Below are positions 24,083 to 33,111 of a stretch of 64,000 bases of DNA, piece after piece. Position 1 is the first letter of the stretch, and every line of letters begins with the position of its first letter. Origin of the DNA: Caulobacter sp. CCUG 60055 (GTDB lineage: Bacteria; Pseudomonadota; Alphaproteobacteria; Caulobacterales; Caulobacteraceae); contig NZ_PUIC01000003.1 in NCBI RefSeq assembly GCF_022750545.1, positions 186,001-250,000 on the forward strand, read 5' to 3'. Under the pieces are notes generated by a model. That model was not told where the DNA came from, searched no databases, and saw nothing but the letters and a program-made list of their open reading frames with translations. A program made the translations under genes and the position numbers.

Positions 24083-26500
24083 TCAGGCCGCCGCGCTCTT
24101 GCGGCGGCGGGGGCGGACGGCGGGTTCGACCGCGACCGGCGCGGCCTTGCCGCTGGTCAGGGCCGTCATGGTCTCGATCGGGGCCGGCCGGCCGATGGCG
24201 TAGCCCTGCAGCTCGGCGCAGGCCTCGCCGCGCAGGAAGGCGATCTGCTCCTCGGTCTCCACCCCTTCGGCCACCACCGGGATGTCCAGGCTGCGGCCCA
24301 GGCCCAGCACGGCGCGCACGATCACCGTGGCGCGGTCGTGGACGTGGATGTTCTCGACGAAGCTCTTGTCGATCTTGATCTTGTCGAAGGGGAACGACTG
24401 CAGGGTCGACAGCGACGAGAAGCCGGTGCCGAAGTCGTCCATGGCGATGCGCACGCCCAGCGCCTTGAGCCGGCGCAGGTTGTCGAGGGCGCGCTGGTAG
24501 TCCTTGAACAGGGCGCTCTCGGTGACCTCCAGCTCCAGCCGCTGCGGCGACAGGCCCGCCTCCAGCAGCACCTCGTGAACCAGCTTGGGCAGGTCGCCCT
24601 GGTGCAGCTGCAACGGCGACAGGTTCACCGCCACGTTCAGCGGCCGCGCCCAGGCCGCCGCGTCGGCGCAGGCCCGGCGCAGCACCCATTCGCCGAGCGG
24701 CACGATCAGCCCGCTCTCCTCGGCCAGGGGGATGAAGTCGGACGGCGCCACCATGCCCCGGGTCGGGTGGTTCCAGCGCACCAGCGCCTCGAAGCCGCAG
24801 ACCTCGCCGTCGGCGGCGTTGGCCTGGGGCTGATAGTGCAAGGTGAGCTGCTCGTCGCTGATCGCCTGGCGCAGCTCGCGCGCCAGGTTGCGCCGTTCAC
24901 GGATGGTTTCGTCCATCTCGCGCTTGAAGAAGCGGAAGGTGCCGCGCCCGGCCTCCTTGGCGCGGTAGAGCGCCATGTCGGCGTTGGCCAGCAGCGTCTC
25001 GGCCTCGCGGCCGTCGTCGGGATAGAGGGCCACGCCCAGGCTGGCCCCCGCGGTCAGGTCGTCGCCCTCGTGGGCGTAGGGCGCGCGCATGGCCTCGATG
25101 ACGTTGTTGGCCAGCTCGCCGGCGGCGGCGGCCTGATCGCCCGCCCCGATCTGGATGATGATGAATTCGTCGCCGCCGAGGCGGGCGGCGAAGGACGGCG
25201 CCGTCACCTGGGCCTGCAGGCGGCGGGCGGCCTCGATCAGCAGGGCGTCGCCGGCCAGGTGGCCGTGCAGGTCGTTGGCTTCCTTGAAGTGGTCGAGATC
25301 GACGCAGATCACCGCCAGGGTCTCGCCGGCCGCCTCGACGCGGTCGAGGGCGGCGGCCAGCTTGGTCTGCAGGGCGTTGCGGTTGGGCAGGCCGGTGAGG
25401 CCGTCGTGCTCGGCCAGATAGCGGATGCGCTCCTCGGCCGACCGGCGCTCGCGCAGGTCGCGGATGGCCAGCACGGTCATCGAGGCGTCGAAGCTGAAGC
25501 CGTCGTCCAGGGCGCGGGCGAAGATCTCGACCGGGATCGGCTCGCCGCCGTCGAGCGGGGCCAGCCAGCCCTCGCGCCGGGTGTCCTCGCCGGCCGGGGC
25601 GTCGGCCTCGTAGGCCAGCACTTCGCGCAGCAGCAGGCCCTCGAGCCTGGCCAGCGGCGCGCTCATCAGCTCGCAGAACGCCAGGTTGGCGTCGTTGACC
25701 CGGCCGTTCTGCACCACGACCAGGCCCTCGTAGGCGGCGTTGGCCAGGCGGCGGATGCGGTCGAGGGCCGAACGGCTGGTCTGGGCCTCGATCATCACCG
25801 CGCCCAGGCCGCCCAGGATGATCAGGGTGGTGATCGAGGCGACGGCGAAGGTGAGCACGGCGCCCGACAGCAGTTGCGGCGGCACCCTGATCGAGGGGTC
25901 GGGGATGATGGTCGCCGCGCCCATGCCGGTGAAGTGCAGCAGGCAGATGGCCAGGGTCAGCACCGCCGCGCCCGCCATCTGGCGCTTGAGGGTGCGCGCG
26001 CGGTCGGCCGCCAGCAGGGCCAGGATCGACACGCCCATGCCCAGGGCGATCGAGACGGCCACCAGCAGCGAGTCCCATTCGACGCGGCCCTGGGTCTGGA
26101 AGGCGGCCAGGCCGATATAGTGCATGGCGGCGACGCCGCCGCCGAACACCATGCCGCCGGCCACCTGGTTCAGGCGGTCGCGGTGGGCCGAGGCGACGGC
26201 GAAGGCCAGGCCGACGCAGGCCGTGCCCACCAGCAGCGAGGCCAGGGTCCCCGCCGGCGAGTAGCCGGTCGGCAGGCCCGGCTGGTAGGCCAGCATGGCG
26301 ATGAAATGGGTGGCCCACACGCCGGCCCCGGCGGTCAGGGCCGTCAGCGTCAGCCAAGAGGCCCGCACGACCCCCCGCGAGGCGCGGATGCGCGAATAGA
26401 GCCGGAACGCCGTCAGACAGGCGCTGAGGCACACGGCCGCCGCGACAAGCACCAGCCGATGGTCGTGTTGGACCACGAGGCAGGTCAGGACTTTCAGCAC
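24083..26500 (-). CDS. MHYT-GGDEF-EAL cyclic-di-GMP signalling protein
   Basis: An 805-residue inner-membrane protein. The N-terminal seven-helix MHYT sensor carries its three signature repeats at THFIAM (64-69), MHYIG (126-130) and LHFTGMG (188-194), thought to bind a diatomic gas through copper. A PAS-like segment (about 245-355) leads to GGDEF (motif at 442-446, intact) and EAL (motif at 571-573, with later DDFGTGFSS and EGVE motifs intact). No RxxD inhibitory site precedes GGDEF. It could therefore make or degrade c-di-GMP. The start is a GTG without a strong ribosome site, so the first residues are uncertain. Confidence 0.92.
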   Translation of the reverse strand: MLKVLTCLVVQHDHRLVLVAAAVCLSACLTAFRLYSRIRASRGVVRASWLTLTALTAGAGVWATHFIAMLAYQPGLPTGYSPAGTLASLLVGTACVGLAFAVASAHRDRLNQVAGGMVFGGGVAAMHYIGLAAFQTQGRVEWDSLLVAVSIALGMGVSILALLAADRARTLKRQMAGAAVLTLAICLLHFTGMGAATIIPDPSIRVPPQLLSGAVLTFAVASITTLIILGGLGAVMIEAQTSRSALDRIRRLANAAYEGLVVVQNGRVNDANLAFCELMSAPLARLEGLLLREVLAYEADAPAGEDTRREGWLAPLDGGEPIPVEIFARALDDGFSFDASMTVLAIRDLRERRSAEERIRYLAEHDGLTGLPNRNALQTKLAAALDRVEAAGETLAVICVDLDHFKEANDLHGHLAGDALLIEAARRLQAQVTAPSFAARLGGDEFIIIQIGAGDQAAAAGELANNVIEAMRAPYAHEGDDLTAGASLGVALYPDDGREAETLLANADMALYRAKEAGRGTFRFFKREMDETIRERRNLARELRQAISDEQLTLHYQPQANAADGEVCGFEALVRWNHPTRGMVAPSDFIPLAEESGLIVPLGEWVLRRACADAAAWARPLNVAVNLSPLQLHQGDLPKLVHEVLLEAGLSPQRLELEVTESALFKDYQRALDNLRRLKALGVRIAMDDFGTGFSSLSTLQSFPFDKIKIDKSFVENIHVHDRATVIVRAVLGLGRSLDIPVVAEGVETEEQIAFLRGEACAELQGYAIGRPAPIETMTALTSGKAAPVAVEPAVRPRRRKSAAA

Positions 26501-26725
26501 AGGACAACCCCACCCATAGCTACAGCGGGATTGGATAGCCGGGTAAACCTTAATGATTTGAGGATGTGAGGAAGATTTTCCTCGGATTGAGCAAATCCCG
26601 CATCCTTCATGACTCGGGCGGCGGCGTCTCCCAGAGTCAAACGCGAGATTTTCGACTCTCGAACAGAGTCTAGACGGCCTTCCGAGGCCGGCTGACCTTC
26701 AACGTCGCCGATCCGTCACACCCCG

Positions 26726-27694
26726 TCACGGCGGCGAGACCGGCCGGGGCTTGCGGGGGCGGCCGAGGGCGCATTCGAGGCTGGCGCGGTCCCAGCCGCC
26801 CAGCGAGGCGGCGGCGGCGTGGGCGCTCTCCAGGAAGGCCAGCAGCGCCGCGTCGGGATCGGGCGCCAACCGCACCGCGTCATAGGGCAGGATGAACTCG
26901 CCCAGCGCCGGGTCGTAGCGGGCCTCGGCCGGGGCGACCTTGGCCTCGGCGTAGCCGGCCGGCTGGGGATAGGCGTAGGCGTAGAAGGCGGGATGGTCGA
27001 CGCCCGCGCCCCCGGGCCAGAAGCCGGCGCTGCTGACTTCATGCGAATAGGCCTCGCGGGCGACGGCGTCGGGCAGGCCCGGCGCGCCGCCGGGGTGCAG
27101 CGGCGCGCGGCGGCCGGAAAAGCGCGTCACCGCCAGGTCGAAGCTGCCCCAGAAGAAGTGCGACGGGCTCGACTTGCCCAGGAACCCGGTGCGGAACAGG
27201 CTGAACACCCGGTCGACCTGCAGCAGCACGCGCCAGAACCGCTCGGCGTGGACCGGGTCGTAGGCGGCGTGGACCTCGTCGCGGTCGAAGGGGATGGCGT
27301 CGGCGATCTCGTTGGGCGTGCGGTCGATGCGGACGTCGAGGTCCAGCTCGGACAGGGCCCGCCGCACCGCGCCGAAGAAGTCGGCCGTCGTGCGCGGCCT
27401 CAGCGCCACGTGGCGGTCGGCCCCGTCGTCGGCGCGCAGGATCAGCTGATGGTCGATGAAGTCGAAGGCGACGTCGAACAGCCGCCGGCCGCAGGGGATG
27501 TTGCCGGTCGACAGGCCGCGCGGGGTCAGGTGCAGGGTGGTCTGCCACGAATGGTTCAGCCACGGCGCCTGGGCCACGCGGATCTTGCCGACGATCTGGG
27601 TCCACAGGTGCAGCGTCTGGCGCGTGTCGGCCCAGGCCGCGCAAGGCAGGTCGGGCCACACCGCTTCCCGCTCTTTCGAAGACGCGCTCGTCAT
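26726..27694 (-). CDS. DUF5996 family protein
   Basis: A 322-residue soluble protein of unknown function. The opening VWPDLPCAAWADTRQTLHLW with QIVGKIRVAQAPWLNHSWQT and the phrases FDVAFDFIDHQLIL and RTTADFFGAVRRAL match what I recall of DUF5996. There is no signal peptide or membrane segment. ATG 27694 has GGAGG upstream; the open frame before it is Arg-rich non-coding sequence. The neighbour on the same strand upstream is a small unknown gene. No function can be inferred from context. Confidence 0.75.
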   Translation of the reverse strand: MTSASSKEREAVWPDLPCAAWADTRQTLHLWTQIVGKIRVAQAPWLNHSWQTTLHLTPRGLSTGNIPCGRRLFDVAFDFIDHQLILRADDGADRHVALRPRTTADFFGAVRRALSELDLDVRIDRTPNEIADAIPFDRDEVHAAYDPVHAERFWRVLLQVDRVFSLFRTGFLGKSSPSHFFWGSFDLAVTRFSGRRAPLHPGGAPGLPDAVAREAYSHEVSSAGFWPGGAGVDHPAFYAYAYPQPAGYAEAKVAPAEARYDPALGEFILPYDAVRLAPDPDAALLAFLESAHAAAASLGGWDRASLECALGRPRKPRPVSPP

Positions 27695-27771
27695 CGTCGT
27701 TCCTCCGCCGCAGCCGCAACCTACACGGGACGGCGACGGGCGGCGAGACCCCCGCCGCGAGGCCGGGGAGA

Positions 27772-27963
27772 TCAGAACCCGCGGCGGCCGATGCGGTCGA
27801 AGGCCTCCATGACGGCGGCGGCAAAGGCGCCGGTGCGCTGGGCCGCGCCGCGGTCGGCGGCCTCGCCGCACAGGCGCGCCCCGTCCGGCGTGGTGGCCGC
27901 CCAGGTCCAGCGGCGGTCGTTCGGCCGCACGTCGACGCCGGCGGGGATGGGAAGGCTTTTCAT
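27772..27963 (-). CDS. Hypothetical small protein, 63 residues
   Basis: I do not recognise a family. MKSLPIPAGVDVRPNDRRWTW begins a compact, soluble, fairly balanced sequence ending in AVMEAFDRIGRRGF. It is preceded by GGCGAG as a weak ribosome site and lies upstream of the DUF5996 gene on the same strand (77 bp gap), so co-transcription is possible. Amino-acid usage looks more protein-like than the neighbouring shadow frames, but it may not be real. Confidence 0.45.
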   Translation of the reverse strand: MKSLPIPAGVDVRPNDRRWTWAATTPDGARLCGEAADRGAAQRTGAFAAAVMEAFDRIGRRGF

Positions 27964-28086
27964 CGAGTCTCGCCAGGATGGAAGGGTTGCGACGAGGCCA
28001 GACTAGCCGCGTCCCCGCGCCCGGTGATGGCGGGCGCGGGGGAGATTCCGTGCAGAAACGATGGAGACGCCGGCGGGCGAGAGACC

Positions 28087-29682
28087 CTAGGCCGTCTCGG
28101 CGCGCGGCAGGAAGAGGTCGAAGCAGGCGCCCGTTCCGCCCTCGGCCAACACGATCCGCCCATGGCTGGCCGCCAGCAGCGACCGGGCGATCGGCAGGCC
28201 GAGACCGGTGCCGCCGGCCGTCCTGCGGCTGGTGAAGAACGGCTCGAACAGTCGCTCGCGGTCGCCGGCGGCGACGCCCGGCCCGTCGTCGCGGACGCTC
28301 ATGCGCAGGCCGTCGGCGGCGTCGACGACCTGGATGTCGACCCGGCGGGCGCCCGCCTGCCGGCTGTTCTCGATCAGGGCGGCGAGCACGGCCTCCAGGG
28401 CGGCCTCGGGCACGGCGGTCGGGGCCAGACCGGCCGGCGCCTCGGCCGCGACGGCGAAGTCGGGCCCGCCGAAGGCGTCGGCCAGCCGGCCGAGGACGTC
28501 CCGCACGTCGACGCTGGCTCCCGCTTCGGGCCGGGCCATGTCGGCGCGGGCCAGCTCGAGCAGGCGGGAGACCAGATGCGAGAGCCGGCGCACGTCGGCG
28601 GAGGCGTTGTCGAGGAAGCGCCGGCGCTCCTCGTCGCTCATGTCGTCGGCGTGGTCCTGCAGGAGCTCGACCGCGCCGCCGATCGCCGTCAGCGGCGTCT
28701 TGAACTCATGGCTGACCGAGGCGGCGAGGTCGCGCAGATAGCGCGACCGCCGCTCGATGGCGTCGGCCATGGCCCGGAAGTCCTCATAGAGGGCCTTGAT
28801 CTCGACGGCGGCCGTGGCCGGCGTGTCCGGAATGTCCCCGCCACGGCCGGCGGCGACGTCGCGCGAGGCGGCGCTGAGCCCCTCGATCGGGCGGGTGACC
28901 CCGCGCGAGACCAGGCCCGACAGCACGGCCAGCACGCCGAAGATGGTCAGGCCGGCCAGGGCGATCTTGCCCCGGTCGTCATAGACCCCCCGGAACAGCG
29001 CCCGGGGCGAGCGCGACAGCAGCAGCACCCCGACCACCTGATCGCCGACGCGGATCGGGCGGGCGTGGTGCAGCCGCAGGCTGGACGCGCGGCTCAGCCA
29101 TTCCAGCGGATAGCGGGGGCGGTAGTCGCCGGCGCGGCGCATGACGCTGTCGGGACGGCCGGCCAGGGCCTCGCGCACCTCGGGCAGCACCGAGAAGTCG
29201 CCGCCGGCCTGGTCGCCGGTGACGGCGACGCCGCGCCGGTCGAGCAGCAGGATCGAGGCCAGGGTGGTCTGGGTGGTGCGGTCGATGATCGGCCCGACCG
29301 CCCCCGCCGCCGCCAGCGCCGCCGGATCGGCCGGGCCGCCGGGGCGCACCGGCGGCCGTTCGGGCAGGACCGGCGAGCCGTTGAGGTCGATGGTGCTCGG
29401 TTCGGGACGATAATAGCCGGGGTCGCGGGCGGAGCCGGGCGTCCGCGACCCCGGCCGCGCGGGCTCCGCCGGCCAGGCCGCCGAGGCGGCGGCGGCCAGG
29501 GCCGCGCCCTGGGCGATCAGCTCGGCCTCGGTCTGGTGGACCAGGGTGTTCTCGTAGACGCGCAGGAACACCGCGCCGGCCGCCGGCATGGCGGCGGCGA
29601 ACACCAGCACCGCGAACAGGATGGTGCGCAGCCGCAGGCTCGGCCAGTAGCGCTTGACGAGGGTCTTGGCCGCCTCGATCAC
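28087..29682 (-). CDS. Two-component sensor histidine kinase
   Basis: A 531-residue membrane kinase. TM1 spans about residues 20-42, a Pro/Ala-rich periplasmic sensor follows, TM2 is about 239-259, then HAMP (GVTRPIEGLS), and HisKA with the phosphoacceptor His325 in ASVSHEFKTPL. The ATPase part has an N box (LIENSRQAGA), G1 (RDDGPGV) and G2 (GGTGLGLPIAR), all intact. The GTG start overlaps the stop of the upstream response regulator (GTGA), so the pair is translationally coupled. Architecture resembles CreC/ChvG-type kinases, but the signal is unknown. Confidence 0.92.
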   Translation of the reverse strand: MIEAAKTLVKRYWPSLRLRTILFAVLVFAAAMPAAGAVFLRVYENTLVHQTEAELIAQGAALAAAASAAWPAEPARPGSRTPGSARDPGYYRPEPSTIDLNGSPVLPERPPVRPGGPADPAALAAAGAVGPIIDRTTQTTLASILLLDRRGVAVTGDQAGGDFSVLPEVREALAGRPDSVMRRAGDYRPRYPLEWLSRASSLRLHHARPIRVGDQVVGVLLLSRSPRALFRGVYDDRGKIALAGLTIFGVLAVLSGLVSRGVTRPIEGLSAASRDVAAGRGGDIPDTPATAAVEIKALYEDFRAMADAIERRSRYLRDLAASVSHEFKTPLTAIGGAVELLQDHADDMSDEERRRFLDNASADVRRLSHLVSRLLELARADMARPEAGASVDVRDVLGRLADAFGGPDFAVAAEAPAGLAPTAVPEAALEAVLAALIENSRQAGARRVDIQVVDAADGLRMSVRDDGPGVAAGDRERLFEPFFTSRRTAGGTGLGLPIARSLLAASHGRIVLAEGGTGACFDLFLPRAETA

Positions 29683-30404
29683 GCCGGGCCGCCGAGGCAG
29701 GGACCGAGCCGGTAGCCGACGCCGGGCCGCGTCTCGATCACGTCGACCCCGCCCAGCTCGGCGAACTTGCCGCGGATGTTGCGGATGTGGCTGTCGATGG
29801 TGCGGTCGGTGACGGCGAAGCCGGGTCCGTGCAGGCGGTCGATGATCGCGTCGCGGCTGAACACCCGCGACGGCGCCGTCGCCAGGACGCGCAGCAGGCT
29901 GAACTCGGTGACGGTCAGCGCCGCCGGGGCCTCGTCCCAGCGCGCCGTCCAGCCCTCGAGGTCGAGCCGCAGCCGGCCGTGGCCGACGACGCCCGGCTCG
30001 GCGGCGGGAGAACCGGGCGGCGGGCGGCCCGCCCCCGTCCGCCGCAGGATGGCGGCCACCCGGGCGGCGACCTCGCGCGGGCTGAACGGCTTGACCACGT
30101 AGTCGTCGCCGCCCAGCTCGATGCCGAGCACGCGGTCGATCTCGTCGTCGCGCGAGGACAGGAACAGGATCGGCAGGTCGCCCTCGGCGCGCAGCCGCCG
30201 GCAGACCTCCAGCCCGTCCAGGCGCGGCATGTTGATGTCGAGGATGACGAGGTCGGGCCGCTCGGCCGCCACCTCGGCCAGGGCGCGCTCGCCGTCCTCG
30301 GCCTCGCGGGCGGCCATGCCGGCCTTGGCCAGGGCGAAGACGAGAAGCTGGCGGATGTGGGGATCGTCGTCGACGATCAGGATGGTGCGCGACATGGCCC
30401 CCAT
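29679..30404 (-). CDS. OmpR-family response regulator
   Basis: About 241 residues: a receiver domain (TILIVDDDPHIRQLL, phosphoacceptor Asp56 in VILDINMPRLDG, Lys in DDYVVKPFS) and a C-terminal winged helix (TVTEFSLLRVLATAPSRVFS, ending VIETRPGVGYRLG). ATG 30404 begins 2 nt after the stop of the DUF4173 gene and has AGGG upstream; ATG 30395 is an alternative three codons in. It is followed by its cognate kinase through a GTGA overlap. Target genes are unknown; the DUF4173 partner gene is an obvious candidate. Confidence 0.92.
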   Translation of the reverse strand: MGAMSRTILIVDDDPHIRQLLVFALAKAGMAAREAEDGERALAEVAAERPDLVILDINMPRLDGLEVCRRLRAEGDLPILFLSSRDDEIDRVLGIELGGDDYVVKPFSPREVAARVAAILRRTGAGRPPPGSPAAEPGVVGHGRLRLDLEGWTARWDEAPAALTVTEFSLLRVLATAPSRVFSRDAIIDRLHGPGFAVTDRTIDSHIRNIRGKFAELGGVDVIETRPGVGYRLGPCLGGPA

Positions 30405-30406
30405 GT

Positions 30407-31978
30407 TCAGCCCTGCGGCGCGGCGGTCAACGGGGCGACGGCGCGGTCGGCCTCCGCGGGCGGCGGGGCCGGCGGCCGCTGCAGAAAGCCGTCGCAGTCG
30501 CGCGGTCCGGGCGCCGGCGTCGCCAGCACCCCCCGGCCCGGCGACAGGCGGGCGGCGGCGGCGAGGCGGCGGGCCCCGCGCCAGGTCCAGCCGCGCCAAT
30601 CCGCCTGCCGCGCCTCCAGATCACGAGCCGCCGCGGTCCGCGCCCAGGCGACGCGGTCGCGCAGCTCCGGATCGAGGGGCCGCTGCTCCAGCTCGGCCAG
30701 GGGAACCAGGGCCGACGCGCCCAGGACGCGCAGGTAGCAGATGTCCAGCGCCGCGCCGGCGCCGCCGGCCTCGCGGGCGTGGCGGACGTTCCAGGCCGCC
30801 GAGACCGCGCCGAGATCGACCAGGCCGACCGCCGCCAGCACCGCCGCCGCGGCCAGGGCGTTGGCGTCGATCAGCCAGCCGGCGCTCTTGCCGCGCAGCA
30901 GCCGCCAGCAGATCAGAACCAGGCCGACGGCGACGAGGCCCATCCAGATCAGGGCGGCCAGCCGCAGCCGCGTCAGCGAATAGGCCCCCACATAGTCCAG
31001 GGTGCGCAGCGCCGCCGACGCCGTCAGGAACACGTTCTGGGCCACCCACAGCGACACCAGCCCGCGGATCAGCGGCCGGCCCGCGTCGTCCGACCCCGGC
31101 CGCAGCGCCGTCAGCACGAACAGGCCGGCCAGGAGGGCGGTGGCCACCAGCGGATAGGCGCCGCGATGGGCGTAGTCGGCCAGGGTGACGCCGGCGGGCA
31201 GCGGCGCGCCGCTCCACAGGAAGGCGATGTCGAGGCCGTTCTGCACCGCGAACAGCAGGTTGAAGACCACCAGCGACAGCGCCGCCGAGCCGGCGGCGAC
31301 GCCGGGCAGGCCGGCGGGACCTTCCGGCGGGGCCAGCGTCCGCCGCAGCCGGCGCGGCCGCAGCAGGGCCCAGGCCGCGACCGCCGTCAGCAGCAGGAAC
31401 ATTATCCGGCCGATCTCGGGCCTCGGCAGGCGCAGTTGGGCCATGGCCTGGGCGATGACCGGGTTGGCCAGGGCGAACAGTCCGAGGAAGACCGCGCCGC
31501 CGGCCAGCGGCCACAGCAGGGTCTGCGCCAGCCGCCAGGCGCCGCCTTGCGAAGGGCGGCGCGGCCGGCGGCGGGCCAGCCGCAACCCGTCCAGCACCGG
31601 CCCCGCCGGCGCGCAGACCACGAGCGCGGCCAGGCGCTGGAGCCAGCGCCAGACGTCCTCGCGCGGGCCGGCGCGCCCGGACAGGGCGGCGATTCCGGCG
31701 GCCGCCCCGAACAGGGCCATCCCGGCGAGGCTCGGCTGCTCGATCTGCGTCAGGGCCAGGATCGCGGCCGCCGCCAGCGCCCATCGGGCCCGCCGGTCGC
31801 CGGGCGGGGCCGGCCTGCCGACCCACGACGCTGCGCACAGGGCCAGGGCGAACAGCCCGAGGCTGGCCCCCGCCGGCCGGCCCCAGAACAGCAGGTCCGC
31901 CAGGATCGCCAGCCCGACGGCCAGCACCGGCTTGCGTGCGAACGAGCCCTTGAGGCGGCGGCGTGGGAAGGCGGGCAT
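30407..31978 (-). CDS. DUF4173/DUF4153 multi-spanning membrane protein
   Basis: A 523-residue protein with roughly ten or more hydrophobic helices through residue 390 (KPVLAVGLAILADLLFWG, LLWPLAGGAVFLGLFALANP, LFAVQNGLDIAFLWSGAPLP, LTRLRLAALIWMGLVAVGLV) and a soluble Arg/Ala/Pro-rich tail. The phrases NGLDIAFLWSGAPLP and ADYAHRGAYPLVATALL are typical of DUF4173. The family has no assigned function. The stop lies 2 nt before the response-regulator start, so all three genes are probably co-transcribed and the protein may modulate or be controlled by that two-component system. Confidence 0.82.
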   Translation of the reverse strand: MPAFPRRRLKGSFARKPVLAVGLAILADLLFWGRPAGASLGLFALALCAASWVGRPAPPGDRRARWALAAAAILALTQIEQPSLAGMALFGAAAGIAALSGRAGPREDVWRWLQRLAALVVCAPAGPVLDGLRLARRRPRRPSQGGAWRLAQTLLWPLAGGAVFLGLFALANPVIAQAMAQLRLPRPEIGRIMFLLLTAVAAWALLRPRRLRRTLAPPEGPAGLPGVAAGSAALSLVVFNLLFAVQNGLDIAFLWSGAPLPAGVTLADYAHRGAYPLVATALLAGLFVLTALRPGSDDAGRPLIRGLVSLWVAQNVFLTASAALRTLDYVGAYSLTRLRLAALIWMGLVAVGLVLICWRLLRGKSAGWLIDANALAAAAVLAAVGLVDLGAVSAAWNVRHAREAGGAGAALDICYLRVLGASALVPLAELEQRPLDPELRDRVAWARTAAARDLEARQADWRGWTWRGARRLAAAARLSPGRGVLATPAPGPRDCDGFLQRPPAPPPAEADRAVAPLTAAPQG

Positions 31979-32111
31979 CCGGCGGGCTCCATTGCGGGAG
32001 CGCCCTCAATGCCAGCCGCGCGTCGATCGCCGTCGCGGACCTTGTCGCGGGCGGATGCGGATTGGATGCAGGACCGGTGCAGCCGGTCGCGGGCGGTCCG
32101 GCCCGACGGGC

Positions 32112-32621
32112 TCAATCCGAGCCGAGCGCCTTGGACAGCTGGGCCATGGCGGCGGTCATGTGCTTTTCGATGGCGTGCACGGTCACGCCCATCCGCCGCG
32201 CCGCCTGGGCGTAGGTCAGCTCCTCCATGCGGCACAGGAGGAACGCCTCCCGGCGGCGAGGCGGCATGTCGTCGATGACGGCGAGGGCGCGCTTGAGATT
32301 CTCGGACGCCAGCAGCCGGTGCTCGGCGGCGGGCGACGGGTCCGCCGCCGTCTCTTCGAGGCCGTATTCGAGAACCCGCTCGCGCCGGGTCCGCGAACGC
32401 AGGCTGTCCAGCAAGGTGTTGCGGGTGACGTGGAACAGGAAGCGCACCGGTTCGAGGATCTCGGTCCGCCGGCCGGCCTCCAGCGTCTTGACCACCGCGT
32501 CGTGGACCAGGTCGGCGGCGTCCTGACGGCCGCCCCGGCCCGCCACCTGGCGCAGGCGCAGCTCATGGTCGCGATAGACCTGTTCGAGATCGGGCGGCGC
32601 GGGGCGTCGGCTAGCCGACAT
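32112..32621 (-). CDS. ECF-type RNA polymerase sigma factor (FecI-like)
   Basis: A 169-residue sigma factor. Region 2 includes YRDHELRLRQVAGRGGRQDAADLVHDAV and FLFHVTRNTLLDSLRSRTRRE; region 4 includes IDDMPPRRREAFLLCRMEELTYAQAARRMGVTVHAIEKHM, a helix-turn-helix that reads the -35 element. The style is FecI-like, but no FecR or other anti-sigma gene is adjacent. It lies 133 bp upstream of the DUF4173/two-component genes on the same strand. ATG 32621 was chosen because MSASRRPAPPDLEQVYRDHE is a normal ECF start. Confidence 0.9.
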   Translation of the reverse strand: MSASRRPAPPDLEQVYRDHELRLRQVAGRGGRQDAADLVHDAVVKTLEAGRRTEILEPVRFLFHVTRNTLLDSLRSRTRRERVLEYGLEETAADPSPAAEHRLLASENLKRALAVIDDMPPRRREAFLLCRMEELTYAQAARRMGVTVHAIEKHMTAAMAQLSKALGSD

Positions 32622-32922
32622 GACCCGCCATCCTCGCCCCACGCGCCGCGCGATCCGCCGCGAGGCCGCTGTCGCCCAGCTCCATGGCTCTCCCCGTCTT
32701 TCTTGTTCGCCCGGCTCGCTTCCGGCCGGTTCGACGCCAGTCTATCGGCGCAGCGCGCCGAAAAATCGGCGCGAGGGACGCAGGCGCGCCAAAGTCGCGC
32801 GTCCGTCCGGCGGCGGACGCCGCCAGATTGCAATCACGGTTTCGAGGAAGCCGGTCGCCGGCGGCCCGGAAAGCAGAAAGGCCGGGGCGAGCCCCGGCCT
32901 TGCTTCAAAGCTCTTCGAAATT
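32622..32922. other. Intergenic region between the ECF sigma gene and tRNA-Gly
   Basis: About 300 bp. It must hold the ECF sigma gene promoter (leftward) and contains the tRNA terminator at its right edge. Several GC-rich inverted segments occur near 32760-32825, but I see no gene and no recognisable regulatory element. Confidence 0.5.
32870..32898 (-). terminator. Intrinsic terminator downstream of tRNA-Gly
   Basis: Read on the minus strand, GCCGGGGC pairs with GCCCCGGC across a TC loop (32881-32898), followed by CTTTCTGCTTT. It sits 24 nt beyond the tRNA 3' end and faces the right way. Confidence 0.7.
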
Positions 32923-32997
32923 TGGAGCGGGCGATGAGATTCGAACTCACGACCCCAACCTTGGCAAGGTTGTGCTCTACCCCTGAGCTACGCCCGC
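32923..32997 (-). tRNA. tRNA-Gly (anticodon GCC)
   Basis: The minus strand gives a 75-nt cloverleaf with encoded CCA. The acceptor arm GCGGGCG pairs with CGCCCGC; the D arm is GCTC...GAGC with AGGGGTAGA; the anticodon stem-loop is CAACCTTGCCAAGGTTG with GCC at the centre; and the T arm contains GTTCGAATC. The sequence ends TCCA. It decodes GGC and GGU glycine codons, heavily used in this GC-rich genome. A promoter and terminator flank it, so it is a single-gene unit. Confidence 0.97.
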
Positions 32998-33042
32998 GCT
33001 CCGGAACCGCCGGTGAAGGCCGTCCCCTCCGAAGAGGCCGGG

Positions 33043-33071
33043 CTTATGGCAGAGCCCCCCGGCCTTGGCAA
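33043..33071 (-). promoter_or_regulatory. Possible promoter of tRNA-Gly
   Basis: On the minus strand TTGCCA and CATAAG are separated by 17 bp, about 46 bp upstream of the tRNA. Match to sigma-70 consensus is moderate. Confidence 0.35.
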
Positions 33072-33111
33072 GAGGGTTTCGCGACCTTTCGGCCGCCGCC
33101 CCGGCGACGGT

